Positions 43,507 through 54,170 are shown, counted from the first letter of the stretch. The stretch is 64,000 nt of DNA from Brachypterus glaber (GCA_958510825.1 OY294044.1:82010895-82074894), one strand, 5' to 3'. Translations and numbers: made by a program. Notes: a model not told the origin generated them from the letters alone.

Positions 43507-43957
43507 TCATTATAATAATAACAATAGAGTTATATTCAAAAATAGACCCGTTGGAAGTAAATTTGGTTTTTTCGATTTTTTAGCCAAATTATTAAATCGA
43601 GTTATATTCAAAAATAGCCCTGTTGGAAGTAAAATTGTTTTTTTTTCGATTTTTTAGCCAAATTATTTATCGGAGGATCAAATTGTTTATGAGCAGACTT
43701 GCAGCTCTTAAAATTCTCTATAAGTTTCATAAATTAATAATTTTTATGGGTATTTTGGTACGGTTACAGAGGGTGCAACTCGTCCTCTGTAACCGAACCA
43801 ATATAACTTATAGAGAATTTCAAGAGCTACAAGTTTGCACATAACCACTTTTATCTTCCGATTAATAATTTGGCTGAAAAATTGAAAAAAAAAAATTTCA
43901 CCCCCAACATGGCTGTTTTTGAATATTTATAACTCAATTGTTATTAATATATTTAAA
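43507..43957. mobile_element. Palindromic MITE with duplicated left arm piece
   Basis: ATTATAATAATAACAATAGAG pairs with CTCAATTGTTATTAAT; the inner arms meet at ACAGAGG ... CCTCTGT near 43770-43800. A block GAGTTATATTCAAAAATAG is present twice in the left arm (about 43531 and 43600), once in the right. Confidence 0.75.
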
Positions 43958-44510
43958 AAATGATCCAATTAAAATTTGCTGAAACTTATATCCTTAACAA
44001 AATTTGTTATCATATGCATTTTTCAAAATTAAAATTAAAACCATAAAAATGCTATTTAGCGAGATAAGCGGACTTACCACTAAAAATCAAGATAGTGGAC
44101 ACCCCTTACGCAAATCACCCGGTGAAAAACTAACAGGACTGTTCTGTCACCATCCACTATTACCCTTTAAAATATCAGCCCGTGTGTATTTATTGTAACT
44201 TCAACATAGGAATTCGGCGTTATTTGACTGGGATATTAATGTTCATAATACCATCTGGTTAAGATTTGTTCCACATTGAATTCAGTGATTGAAACGCGGC
44301 CATTTCATGCTTATTATTATGAAAAATGATTATACGCTGAATTATTTAACCATTAAAATCATAATATGAATTATTTAAAGTGATTTAAATGCAGTTTTGT
44401 TAATAGAATTGAATATTTTGAAAGCATGAGTTTTTAAGGAGGTATTAATTTAATGCATTCAAATGTTATAAACGTAATTTATTATTTATTTGTAGAAACT
44501 AATTAATAAT

Positions 44511-44768
44511 ATCGATTTGTAAATTTCGAAACCTCGCGAGCTCGTATCTCAAGACATCAGTTTTCGGCTCCTTGATGACTGGTAAGTTACCAGTGGTAAC
44601 ATATACAAACTCCAGTTTATTAATCGAATATAACGTAACTTATAAACTAATTGGAATAGTTAACTGGAGTTTGTTTGAGTTAGAAGTTATCATGTACAGA
44701 GTTGATTAGTACAAGGAACCGAAAATGTATTTTTTGAAATACGAGGTTTCAAAATTTACAAGTCGATA
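44511..44768. mobile_element. Palindromic MITE, about 258 bp
   Basis: ATCGATTTGTAAATTTCGAAACC and AAACTCCAGTTTA pair with TAACTGGAGTTT and GGTTTCAAAATTTACAAGTCG at the right. It directly abuts the CAGGGTGATC end of the next element. Confidence 0.75.
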
Positions 44769-44770
44769 TA

Positions 44771-45854
44771 CAGGGTGATCACTAACTGCCATGCCAAAAT
44801 TTAAGAGCTGATTCTACATCCAAAAATATGAAAAAACGTTTCTGTAAAGGTTGGTCCGGAAATGAGCCCTAAGGGAGCTACGGCCCTTCGAAGATGACAT
44901 ATTGAATGAGGAACAAAAAAAAGCATCAATAAAATTTTAATGCTGCAGGGTAATTCTTCATTTAAAACTGAGCAAAAAAGTATGTTTTACCAAAACACCT
45001 AAATTTAATATTAAAGGAGTAATAGCCTTTTAAAAAGTAACGTTTTTGGTGGCACAAAATGTTCCTCTTAGTTGCATTTTTTTTTTAAAACGGTTGCACC
45101 TACAGTGTTACACTATATGAAATTTTTTATGTATTTTTACTCCAGGATTTTTGACAAAAAATACAAAAAACATACACATACATTTTTCCATCCAAGGACG
45201 CCTCTGGATAAATTAAAAAAAAATAACATAAACTTATTTCCCCTATTAATACTAGTAGACATGCAAAAGCTCATCGCTCTAGCTTAAAGGGTACCAGAGT
45301 TATTAATTAAAAACCTTATTTTAAAGGATTGAATAGAATAGAATAGAATAGAATAGAATAGGTTTATTTGGTGCTGATGTACATATAATACTTACACAAG
45401 TCAATAAAATTACATTTATAATAAATTAATATTTAAACAATTATTTTAAAACTTACATTAGACAATACTCATTAAAGCTAAAATACAGAAATTCATCTAT
45501 CGAGTAGAAAACCTGTTGTAGTAAAAACTTCTTTATAGTATTTTTAAAACTTGTTTCAGGAAGAACTCTTATACTGCACGGTAAAACATTAAAAAGTTTT
45601 AAACCAGTATATTCATAACTTTTTTGAGATTTTGACAGTCTTAAAAAAGTGGAAGTTAAGTTCTGACCATTTCTTGTCGGATATTTGTGATTATCTGTGT
45701 ATTTGCAATAGTTTTTTCATTTTGTTTTATATAAACTAGACATGTAGCTACCTTAGGGCTCATTTGCGGACCAACCTATATAGGAACTTTTTTTGATATT
45801 TTTGGATGCAAAACCACGTCTTAAATTTTGGCATGCCAGTTATTGATCACCCTG
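44771..45854. mobile_element. Foldback element with CAGGGTGATCA ends, LINE inside
   Basis: The left arm from CAGGGTGATCACTAACTGCC pairs with the right arm ending CAGTTATTGATCACCCTG. Shared internal blocks include CATCCAAAAATATGAAAAAA and GAGCCCTAAGGGAGCTACGG. The two arms are separated by the LINE fragment at 45327-45750. Relative of 17088-18499. Confidence 0.8.
45327..45750 (-). mobile_element. 5'-truncated Jockey/CR1-type LINE, 3' end of ORF2
   Basis: The reverse strand from about 45692 to 45459 reads a continuous C-terminus starting NHKYPTRNGQNL, with SQKSYEYTGLKLFNVLP, then FKNTIKKFLLQQVFYSIDEF and a stop. This is the familiar end of Jockey/CR1-type LINE ORF2 (TRN...L...S...Y.G...+N.LP...FK..+K..LL). 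A short 3' UTR and a TATTC-repeat tail at 45327-45360 follow. Only this tail survives. Confidence 0.8.
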
Positions 45855-45904
45855 TATGTTGGAATTGTTTTGTATGTTAATGGTAAACATTAATTTCGGC
45901 AATT

Positions 45905-46070
45905 ATAGTTTGACGCACGGATCTGTGGCTTTGGAATGTGTCTTCAAGTGGAAGGCCCGATGTAGTCACGCACGCCTTATAACGCTCTTGACGGAAAGGA
46001 GAGAGCGCGAATGATTCCTCCCCCTTACGCCGGAGACTTTCTTTCATGCGGAGAAATATAAAATTAAATA
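45905..46070. repeat. Dispersed repeat shared with 62525-62710
   Basis: Both share GGATCTGTGGCT-like, GCACGCCTTAT(A/G)ACGCT, GAGAGCGCGA and the CGCCGGAG / CGTCGGAG blocks in the same order. No coding evidence. Confidence 0.65.
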
Positions 46071-46356
46071 TTATGAAATTGATAAGACATGTTTCTTATC
46101 AGTTTTTACTATTCCTTACATTAATTAATTTGATGCCTCAAGATAAACATTAACATAATCTAAAAAAAAGTAATATTTATTTTCTAGTTAGGTCACTTAC
46201 TTAACTGGAAATCCCTAGTTTATTTCTTATCACTGTATGACTACTTGATATAAATAAATAATAATTTATAATGATGCTGATGATTCATATAAAATTCTGC
46301 CTAAGTAATTTATATTACCGAGAAATTATCCTTTATAATAAGTATTTGTCTTCAGT
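46071..46356. other. Spacer, nothing recognised
   Basis: AT-rich, no features. Confidence 0.4.
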
Positions 46357-46725
46357 TGCTTTTCATCCGTGAAACGAGTAAATGTACTTTCGGCAGGAAT
46401 TAGTAATACGTTAAGCGCGTTTAATTTTCTAGCATCAAGTCTTTTAGTATTAGTTATTTATTTATTTATTTGCTATCTTAGATATGCTCCAGAATCGATT
46501 TTATATATTTTATAGTGACTGTATGGAAGATGTACAGTAAAAGGACGAAGATGTGATTATATTGGAGTAAGAAGGGAATTTTATGTTTTTTAATCATTTA
46601 TAATGCTGATAAATTTTGATTTAGAAGCAACTAACACGTGAAGAAGTTTTTATACGTACAATTTTTTTTTTATATACTAGCGCATGCGCAAATATAATTA
46701 CAAATTAGAAAAAACTGCCTTGGCA
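46357..46725. repeat. Dispersed repeat shared with 53811-54170
   Basis: Highly similar over about 350 bp, from GTTGCTTTTCA(T/C)CCGTGAAAC to ACTAGCGCATGCGCAAATAT and AATTACAAATTAGAAAAAAC. Function and class unknown; no long frame. Confidence 0.8.
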
Positions 46726-46729
46726 ACAG

Positions 46730-46940
46730 CTAACACAACCAACAGTAAACACGAAAAGGAAAGAAGGAAAAGAAAAAGAAAAGGTCTTACAGAACACTGG
46801 AAATTTTATATAATTAAAACAGGAGTGGGCATGGTAAAAAGCCAGACAAGAACCACTCTTGGTGAATTGAGTAACTAAGAGGGATCTGGCTAATTATCTC
46901 ACTGAGAAAAGGCCAAAATAAAGGAAGAAGAAGAAGAAGT
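46730..46940 (+). mobile_element. Possible non-LTR or SINE 3' end with (GAA)n tail
   Basis: Ends TCTCACTGAGAAAAGGCC then AAAATAAAGGAAGAAGAAG. A (GAA)n tail directly after GGCCAAAATAAA suggests a retroposed 3' end. No coding motif in the 64-codon frame. Confidence 0.4.
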
Positions 46941-46972
46941 ATTTGTCTTGATTTTTTAGGTTTGGACTTTTT

Positions 46973-47145
46973 AAGGAAAAGCAAAAACAGCTAGCGACAT
47001 CTACTGCTAAAAGCAGCACTGCCCCCTATCGACAGCGTGCAATAGGTTCTTGAAACCAATAACTGCTTCCTTTTTTGGACTCTCGATAGGTTTATTCAGT
47101 CTCTGCTTTTAGCAGTAGATGTCGCTAGCTGTTTTTGCTTTTCCT
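46973..47145. mobile_element. MITE with perfect 45-bp TIRs, 173 bp, TA-flanked
   Basis: AAGGAAAAGCAAAAACAGCT through TCTACTGCTAAAAGCAG is exactly mirrored at 47100-47145. Flanks are TA on each side. The centre is GC-neutral, no frame. Confidence 0.9.
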
Positions 47146-47199
47146 TACAACGATTTTTAAACTCTATATAGAGATATATGGAAAGGATTTGATTTTCGT

Positions 47200-47278
47200 A
47201 GTTGTCCCTACTACCGATATGTGGCTCTGAAGAGTGCTAAAAAGCACGAAATCGATCAGTCACTTCGGAGGGACGACT
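47200..47278 (+). ncRNA. Candidate type I hammerhead ribozyme
   Basis: All conserved core parts are present in order: CTGAAGA (47227-47233), stem II GTGC/GCAC with loop TAAAAA (47234-47247), GAA (47248-47250), stem III ATC/GAT (47251-47256), and cleavage-site C at 47257. Stem I pairs GTGGCT (47221-47226) with AGTCAC (47258-47263), then CCGA with TCGG, then AGTTGTCCCT (47200-47209) with AGGGACGACT (47269-47278). Stem III is self-complementary with no loop, so a monomer can form at best two pairs; dimeric hammerheads of this kind are known in Penelope-like elements and related retroelements. Predicted cut after C47257. No reverse transcriptase lies next to it. Confidence 0.75.
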
Positions 47279-47289
47279 GCGTTAATCAA

Positions 47290-47639
47290 ACAAAAGTCGT
47301 TTTAAGGAATAGTAAAATGTTTTATATTAAAAAAAAAAGATTTTATAATTGAGAGAAAGTAAAAAAATTAAACTTATTATGGTTAGATCATTTGTGGCAT
47401 GATGGACAATATAGAGCATTAGAGGAAAAACTGTGTACTATGTACTGTTTAACCGTATTTGGTATCATCAGCACGTTATAGTTCCAGTGGCCTAATGTTC
47501 TCTTTAGTTAAAAAGAAACGGAAAAGATAAATTAAATAAACGCCAAAAAAAATTAAATTTTCGTTCATACACTGAGAATTCGTTACCTTAGTAAATACTA
47601 AACATATATGGAAGCCCACGAAAGTTTAGTAAACTTTAC
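47290..47639. other. Region following the hammerhead, no gene
   Basis: Could be remnant of the same retroelement terminal repeat, but I see no second ribozyme copy, endonuclease or reverse transcriptase motif. Confidence 0.4.
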
Positions 47640-47880
47640 TGGTTGTTTAATTCAATTTAATTACATTGCATTTTCCCAAAATGCTTAAACGCAAGTTTAA
47701 ATTATTTAAAAAAAAAATGTTTTTTTTTTCAAAAAAAAATCTTTTCGAAAAACAAAAAATTAAAAAAAAAATTAAAAGTTTAACCCCCAATAACTTTTTT
47801 GTTTTCGGGAGGATTGTTTTCAAAATCAATAGGATCTTCCCTTTATACAACTTAAGTTTTCTTGTGTGCCAAAAAGATTA
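47640..47880. mobile_element. Left half of a 'TATACTATTCACAG' family copy
   Basis: GCATTTTCCCAAAATGCTTAA, long poly-A, AAAAGTTTAACCCCC and TTTCGGGAGGATT follow the family order. Both overlapping short frames are poly-A/T artefacts. Confidence 0.5.
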
Positions 47881-47899
47881 AAATTTTTGTTCAAACTAT

Positions 47900-48429
47900 T
47901 TCGCTTACTATTTATTATATTATTCAATATTCCAAAGCACGAATTGTGTGTGAATATATGTAATGGATATGATCAATATTATTAATTAATCATAAAAATT
48001 TTATGATAAAAATCTAGGTTATTAAAAATCACTGCAAAAATATTTATAGACATAAAAGGAAGAAGAAATGTTTAAATACGTGATTAAAAATTAAATCACT
48101 GATTTATTTTTTTTAGTAAAAAATGCAGTAATTTAGTAATAAGCGATAATCGAGGCCATAATTATAATTTTATATGATTCAAAAACAATTATCTTTGAAA
48201 TATATGAATATGTGCTATTCGTCTTTGTTTTAATTTTCTTCGTCATAACAAAAGTCTTGCGTTATTAAAAAGCCCTTTGAAAGGGCCCCTTTCAATAATG
48301 CCTCGAAAACAATTGAATTTTGACAGTTATGTGCGCAGAAACCAATGGTGTCCCGAGGGATTTTATATGGTTTGGTCAAAAGGGACAGGTCAAAAATTTC
48401 CCAACTAAATATTAAGAGAATTTTGATTA
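47900..48429. other. Spacer, nothing recognised
   Basis: A short GC pair AAAGCCCTTTGAAAGGGCCCC near 48268 is the only structure seen. Confidence 0.4.
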
Positions 48430-48680
48430 CTAAAAAAAAAGTCCTTGCCTCAGAAAAAAGCCTGACGGAAAATGTTTATGACTCTGCGAACTTCCCAACT
48501 GTACCGCTCCAATTTTCATTTCCCAATTAATAAATCTGCTAATCAAAAAATAATAGGTCTTCGCCTCTACCAGTTTTACAACTCTGTCAATTAATGTTTC
48601 CAACTATTTTACCAATTTCCCAACTGTGCCACTTCTATCTTCCGCCTGGACACTGGATTTTCTCAACTCGAGCGTGTTTT
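48430..48680 (+). repeat. Dispersed repeat, reversed relative of 21290-21510
   Basis: AAAAAAAAGTCCTTGCCTC, CTGCGAACTTCCCAACTGTA, GGTCTTCGCCTCTACCAG and further TTCCCAACTGT blocks match the complement of the 21-kb copy. Confidence 0.6.
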
Positions 48681-48689
48681 ATAAATGGC

Positions 48690-49595
48690 GCCCCCAACCC
48701 CTTTGCGTTATCCCTGACAAACGTCACATTTCGTAATGATCAGTTTTCAAATAACATATATTTAAATAAATATTTTGCGTTTTTTTAGCATTTTTTTGTA
48801 TTTATTCATATATACCTATTTTAGATTTAAAGAAAGACACTTATTTTAAAACAACTGTAGCTGTTGGCAAAAATACAAAAAAAAAACATTTTTTACATTG
48901 CTGCTAACCTAATTTTTGTTAAAAATTTTCGTCTAAATTTGTGAAAATTTTTCAAAATTGAATGAAAATTACCAAATGTTACCGAAATTTCAAAAGTTAC
49001 AGTAATTGACTTTTTGTTTTCAGTTTTTGACAAAACACTGAAATTCAGGAAATTTTTGAAAGCACGACTTTCTCATAATAAATTTTCTCATATCGACACT
49101 CCCATGCAACAAGGATGTAACTCAAGTTAGACCTATTTTGAGTTATACTCATAGGTAAACGCCTTGAAAAAAGACACACATGGTGGTACTACTCAGATTT
49201 CTTCACAGGCCATTTTAACCAAAAGTTTACCTAAAAACACTAAAGTAAGAAATTCTAATTTTGCATATTATCAGAAACAAAAAATAAATAAACAATAAAT
49301 ACTTATAGGGTTAAATAGAGAATGTTATAAGCTTTTAAATGATGTATCACATGGCTCTCTTTTCCACTTCAATCATTTCCCCACCCTTAAATAAGAAAAA
49401 AAAAATATTTTAGAAATTTAGATGTCGTGAAAAATGACAATATATGAGTAACGGCTTTGTTGCTTGGGGGTATCGATATAATAAATTCTGATTTGCTTAA
49501 ATTTTCTTCAAATAATTAAATATATATTTTTTGTAAGTAAGCTCTTTTTTAATACAAAAATAACGACTGTATTGTTATCTCGACATACACAGATA
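48690..49595. other. Spacer with a trace of the 'CAGTGCGG' element (49310-49400)
   Basis: AAATAGAGAATGTTATAAGC and TTAAATGATGTATCACATGG resemble the inner right arm of 58483-59196. Nothing else recognised. Confidence 0.4.
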
Positions 49596-49728
49596 AAAAT
49601 CACACATTCACACAATAATTTATGTAAAACTTCACATAAGTTATTGCTGTATTTTTAAAATTTACATAATATATAATGTATCTTCACATAACTTATTATG
49701 TAATTTTTAAGTTTCACATAATATATTA

Positions 49729-50765
49729 GGGGGAGTTTGGCACCATTCGTACACGGGGCACATTCGTACATATTATCTTACGTGAAAACCAAAAGGTTTT
49801 ATTACGCGCATTTGCGTCCGCACATAGCTCTTTTTGTGCCAGATCTGCCAATGAGTGGCAGGAGTCCTTAGCCACCACCGAGAAGTAGTACTTTAGCGCC
49901 TACAATTTTATTTGGTGTATGTCGGATATAAAGTGCTTTTTGTTTCAGGTATTTTTTTATGGTAAGTAAACATAGTCGAAATTATGTTTTAATAATAAAT
50001 TAGAAAGTATTTATACTTTTACAAAATATAAATAACTTCATACGCGGTCGAAGGCGTACATTCGTACAGGTCTGTATACTGCACTCCTTAGGATGAATGC
50101 GGCAAATCGAGATAGCAATATTTCTGTGTATGTAAAAATCGACTGTACTGCATTCTGGATTTGCCGCGTTTATCCTAAGGAGGGCAGTATACATGTACCT
50201 CCTTCAGACTCAGCAAAACTTTACCGATGGGCCATCACACGGGTTGATGGTCCAGTGATGGCCCTTCGGTAATGTGTTGCCGGGGATAAAAATTTGATAT
50301 GTTAATTTTTTTAGAATCATGGTAAAGAAATATAAGAAAAAACTTAAAGAAGTGGCGCGGTAGACGAAAACTCGATGAAAGGAGATTTAAAAGGGAAGGA
50401 GAGGAGTTCCGACCAGTAATCAACCACTCGAATTTAATTTAAATTTAAGATTTTAATGTTGTTTTTTGTTAATTGTACGTTTATTTTCCATTAACGTGAT
50501 AATAACTCGGATATTAATAAACGTACTAGCAACACAGTTTTTTTTTACCGTACGAAGGTACCCCACAGAATAGTTTAACAGTTTAAATAAGGTTTTGAAA
50601 AACACATTTTTTCTTTTGCATTTTTATTTAAATTTTCTTTAATATATTTTTTCCATAGCTAAATAAATGTTAGTTTGATTGATGAAAAAAAAATAGAATT
50701 AAAAATATTTGAAAGATTTTACAACGAAATCTGTAAAAACTGTACGAAGGGTCTCAAACTCCCCC
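49729..50765. mobile_element. TA-flanked element B, 1,037 bp, repeated ATTCGTACA motif
   Basis: TIRs GGGGGAGTTTG and complement, TA at 49727-49728 and 50766-50767. Motif ATTCGTACA occurs forward near 49747, 49762 and 50060 and inverted (GTACGAA) near 50550 and 50742. No transposase. Another palindromic insertion (50074-50192) and a GATGGCCC hairpin lie inside. Confidence 0.75.
50074..50192. mobile_element. Nested palindromic MITE, 119 bp
   Basis: GTATACTGCACTCCTTAGGA and GAATGCGGCAAATC pair with GATTTGCCGCGTTTATCC and TAAGGAGGGCAGTATAC. Confidence 0.75.
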
Positions 50766-51009
50766 TACGTATTTTCACATAATATATTATGTAATTTTTG
50801 GCGCGCTTTATTCACAGAAAATAACATAGGTAAGAATATTGCCAACTTTATGTGATGTTTACAGAATATGTTCTGTAAAATTTTATTTCACATAAATTTT
50901 TACAGAATATGTTCCGTAAAATTTTATTTCACATAACTTATTATGAAATTATACAGAATATGTTCTGGAAAACTCACGTAACTTACCGTTGGCAATATTC
51001 TTACATATA

Positions 51010-51689
51010 TTTTTGTCAGTGTACTTCGTTCCGGCTACCCAAGGCTGAGTTCTCACCTAAGATTGGTAAAACTCGGGGTGGGGGTAATCTAGTGAAACGG
51101 GGGTAGTAAAAACTTTTATTTTTGTGAGAAAAATATTTTATCCAATATATACAGATAATGAGACAATTACCAGCTTTATTTTAAATAGATAAACTCAATA
51201 ATAAACCCCGCGTGGCTTTTACTTTATTGAGTGGATAATTATTTATTTTACCCACTCAACTGTCACTTGTCAAATAATTTTCTTGTAAATGTCATTAAAA
51301 TTTTTAATAAAAATATGAATTTCTAAGCTATTTATTGGATAAAACCTTGTATGGCACTCATGGGTAAACCGATATTGCCCACTAGTACCATAAATAACTA
51401 TTTTCATTTATTTTTAATTTTTTGATAAATAGGAAAGTATTGTTTGCCTGGTAGCAGTGTTTCAGATACGACAACAAGTCGATAACCGTTAACTGTGCAG
51501 TGACTCAGCGGACACCTTTATACATTTTAATTAGCAAGTGAGTCCCATGCAAAATATTAAAATTTAAATAAACTCTCAATGATTTACTTTCAGTTTGATA
51601 ATTATCTGAAAAAATACTTGAACAAAATTCCTCACAAATGACTGTCGTATAACATACTACGTATACGTCCAGCAGAATCAGATCCCCTT
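51010..51689. other. Spacer, nothing recognised
   Basis: An inverted pair TTTATTGAGTGG / CCCACTCAA near 51221-51266 is the only structure. Confidence 0.4.
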
Positions 51690-51935
51690 TCACGGTTCAC
51701 TTTGGAGGTTTTTGGTCGAATGTCTGGGTACTATTTTTTTTTCATATTCGTGTTGCAGACAAACAGACGGCAGATAGACAGACACACAGACATTTTCAAA
51801 GTTACTTATTTTTTCATGAAAAACATTTTTATCCAAGAGTTTCTTGTTTAGGACGTTTCTTGACGATTTTGGAAAATTTGAAACTACCGTATTATCGAGC
51901 ATATTATACTTTTCTAGTACTTACGCCCAGTGAAT
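51690..51935. mobile_element. Right half of a 'TATACTATTCACAG' family copy
   Basis: Contains ACAGACGGCAGATAGACAGAC, a TTTTTTCATGAAAAACATTTT block, GACGATTTTGGAAAATTTG, AAACTACCGTA and ACGCCCAGTGAATAG. It abuts the next family member. Confidence 0.55.
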
Positions 51936-51937
51936 AG

Positions 51938-52445
51938 TTTAACAAGCCGTGAAGATATGTAATGCTACGCATTGCATTATATATTATTCACAGTAAATGG
52001 TATAATGCATTTCCCAAATACTTAAAAAAATTATTTTCAAAAAAAAATGACAAAAATACATTTTTTTTAAGTTCTTTTTTGAAAAACGAAAAATTCAAAA
52101 ACAAAACTTTTTTGATCCTTATAATAAAAGTATTTTTTCGTAAAAAGATTACGTTAATCGGAATTTTCTTTCAGCTTTTTCCGATTTTTTAAAAAGTTTA
52201 ACCCCGTACCTTTTTTGCTTTTGGGGGGATTACTTTCAAAAACAATAGGGAAAATAGAACTTGAATTTTCCTTAAAATTTCAAGTCGATCGGATTAGTCG
52301 ATCTTGAGTTATCGTGTACACAAAAATCGTGACATTAGACGAACGGACGGACGGACGGACTGACATTAAAAAAAAATAAAAAAGTTGATTATTTTTTCAT
52401 GAATCAAATTTATAACCAAGAATTTTTTTGTCTAAAACGACAAAT
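51938..52445. mobile_element. 'TATACTATTCACAG' family, fuller copy
   Basis: Starts ACAAGCCGTGAAGATATG, then TATATTATTCACAGTAAATG, poly-A, TTACGTTAATCGGAATTTTC (the uninterrupted site of the 6725 insertion), a GGGGGGATTACT block, GAGTTATCGTGTACACAAAA and GGACGGACGGACGGAC. Confidence 0.65.
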
Positions 52446-52631
52446 GTGTACTTTTTGCAGTGGACATACGCCTTTTATGAATTAAGACGTGCCCTAAGGT
52501 CTAAAAACTGACACACCCTCCTGCGGGAGCGCCGACCTGGAGATGTTGACCATTCAATTGTGTGAGTCACAAGCAAAAATGCATTTTTTTTAACTGTCTG
52601 AGCAAATACATAGTACATATTCACATACAGT

Positions 52632-52760
52632 GTGGTCCAAAAGTCAGCCCTCCCTCATAACTTTTGAACGAGTAGAGATATCGACTTAAACTATCTTTTG
52701 GGGTGCATATGAGGGGATTTTTTTATGGAAATGGGGTGACATCATTCGTACAATTGTGTG
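52632..52760 (+). mobile_element. Short left piece of the 'CAGTGCGGTCCAAAAGT' element
   Basis: CAGTGTGGTCCAAAAGTCAG, CTTTTGAACGAG and GAGATATCGACTTAAACTATC in family order, with an internal deletion compared with 8112. Confidence 0.6.
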
Positions 52761-53095
52761 GGTGTGTGATTATTTTATTTTTGGTTTTAAATTGATATTT
52801 ACATTATAAGTAAACAAATTACACGAGAAAACTGAGTGTTTTCCGAAGTCGAAATAAAAGTAAGTAACGGCGAACCGTGATATATCACCCTGTACAAATG
52901 TATTGTCCTATGTAAATCTAAATAATCTGCATTCTTAAAATAAACAATAAATAAATAAATAAATAGATATTTATGTTATATAAACCCATAAATTGAAATC
53001 TAAGGCGTATGATCGCAATTACTCAGGAAGTTGGTAATCCTGGCGCCTTTTAAATAATAAATTGTTGGTCCCAATTATCATATACATGGTACACT
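52761..53095. other. Spacer, weak similarity to 9100-9200 in reverse
   Basis: Shares GATATTTACATTATAAGTAAACAAA. No gene. Confidence 0.35.
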
Positions 53096-53635
53096 ATATT
53101 AAGGGGTAATTCTAGGTCCAAAAATATGAAAAAAATATCCTATAAATCATAAAGGTTGGTCCGAATATAAGCACTAAGGAAGCTACGACCCTCCTAAGGG
53201 TACATCTAAAAAGTGGTTTTTATTTAATATCCCTGGAACCCTATGAACCACAGTAAAGAATTTTTGCATATATCTTAACATCGATAATTTTGTCTATATA
53301 TTTTGTTTATAATTTTAACCAGGGGCGTGCAAAATTTTGCCCCAAACTTTTTTATCTGTAGATTTTTTGACATTTTCTCTAAAACAATAATCCTTAATTA
53401 AAAATACATACAAAATGTACTCTTTATGTAACACCGTAGGGCCAACCGTTTTTCGAGAAAATTGCAGTTAAAGAGGCAATTTCACGTTCTGAGCATTAAA
53501 AATAGGAACTAAAAAATGCACCGATAAAAATTTCAATACTTCAGGGCGATTCTACAAAAAAAACTATAGAAAAAAGTTCCCATACACAAATATCCACAAA
53601 TCGCTTTTAAGGGAGCTAGGGTCACGTCTCCACAT
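53096..53635 (+). mobile_element. Left half of a foldback family copy
   Basis: AATTCTAGGTCCAAAAATATG, TAAAGGTTGGTCCG, ACCAGGGGCGTGCAAAATTTTG, TGTAACACCGTAGGGCCAACC in order; pairs in sequence with the half copy at 5640-6036. Confidence 0.6.
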
Positions 53636-53810
53636 TATTGAATAAAATAATGTTTGTTCAAATTAATCTATTTATTTAAACGTTATGGAGGTCACGTGGC
53701 CCTTTTTTGTGATTAAAAAATGCTTCGCTCGATAAAATACTTTACTTCGATAAATCGATATTTTCATTTTAAGTAAAAAAATTATACAAGTAAGCTGTTT
53801 TTTTCAGAGT

Positions 53811-54170
53811 TGCTTTTCACCCGTGAAACGAGCATTATGTACTTTTGGCAATAATTGGTAATCCGTTAATCGCGTTTAATTTTTAGCATCAAGTGTTTTA
53901 GTTTAGTTATTTATTTATTTGCTATCTTAGATATGCCCTGGATTCGATTTTATATATTTTATAGTGATTGTTGGATGATGTGCAGTAAAATGACGAACAT
54001 GTGAAGATTATATTGTAGTAAGAAGTGAATTTTATGTTTTTTAATCATTTAAAATTCTGATAAATTTTTATTTGGAAGCAACGAACACGTGAAGTTTTTA
54101 TACGTACAGAATTTTTTATATACTAGCGCATGCGCAAATATAATTACAAATTAGAAAAAACAGCGTTATT
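53811..54170. repeat. Dispersed repeat, copy of 46357-46725
   Basis: Same block order over 350 bp, ending ACTAGCGCATGCGCAAATAT and AAATTAGAAAAAACAGC. Small indels distinguish it. Confidence 0.8.

Larger units (their letters stand above)
42640..44200. mobile_element. Outer inverted-repeat element, filled by nested insertions
   Basis: The left end (CACACGGGCTGATATTTTAAA, then GTGGATGGTAACAGAG, then CTGTTAGTTTTTCACCGGG) pairs with 44080-44200. About 119 bp at 42705-42823 is extra in the left arm. The interior holds elements at 42974-43486 and 43507-43957. Confidence 0.7.
49600..51005. mobile_element. 'CACATAATATATTATGTAA' element, split by element B
   Basis: Repeats of CACATAACTTATTATG and CACATAATATATTATG lie on both sides of 49729-50765. 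The right side has a 34-38-bp repeat, ACAGAATATGTTCTGTAAAA, three times (50871-50960) and an inverted pair TAAGAATATTGCCAAC / GTTGGCAATATTCTTA. Confidence 0.6.

Noticed and set aside
47647..47881. Two overlapping frames rich in K/F on opposite strands
   Set aside because: Poly-A/poly-T low-complexity translation inside a repeat.
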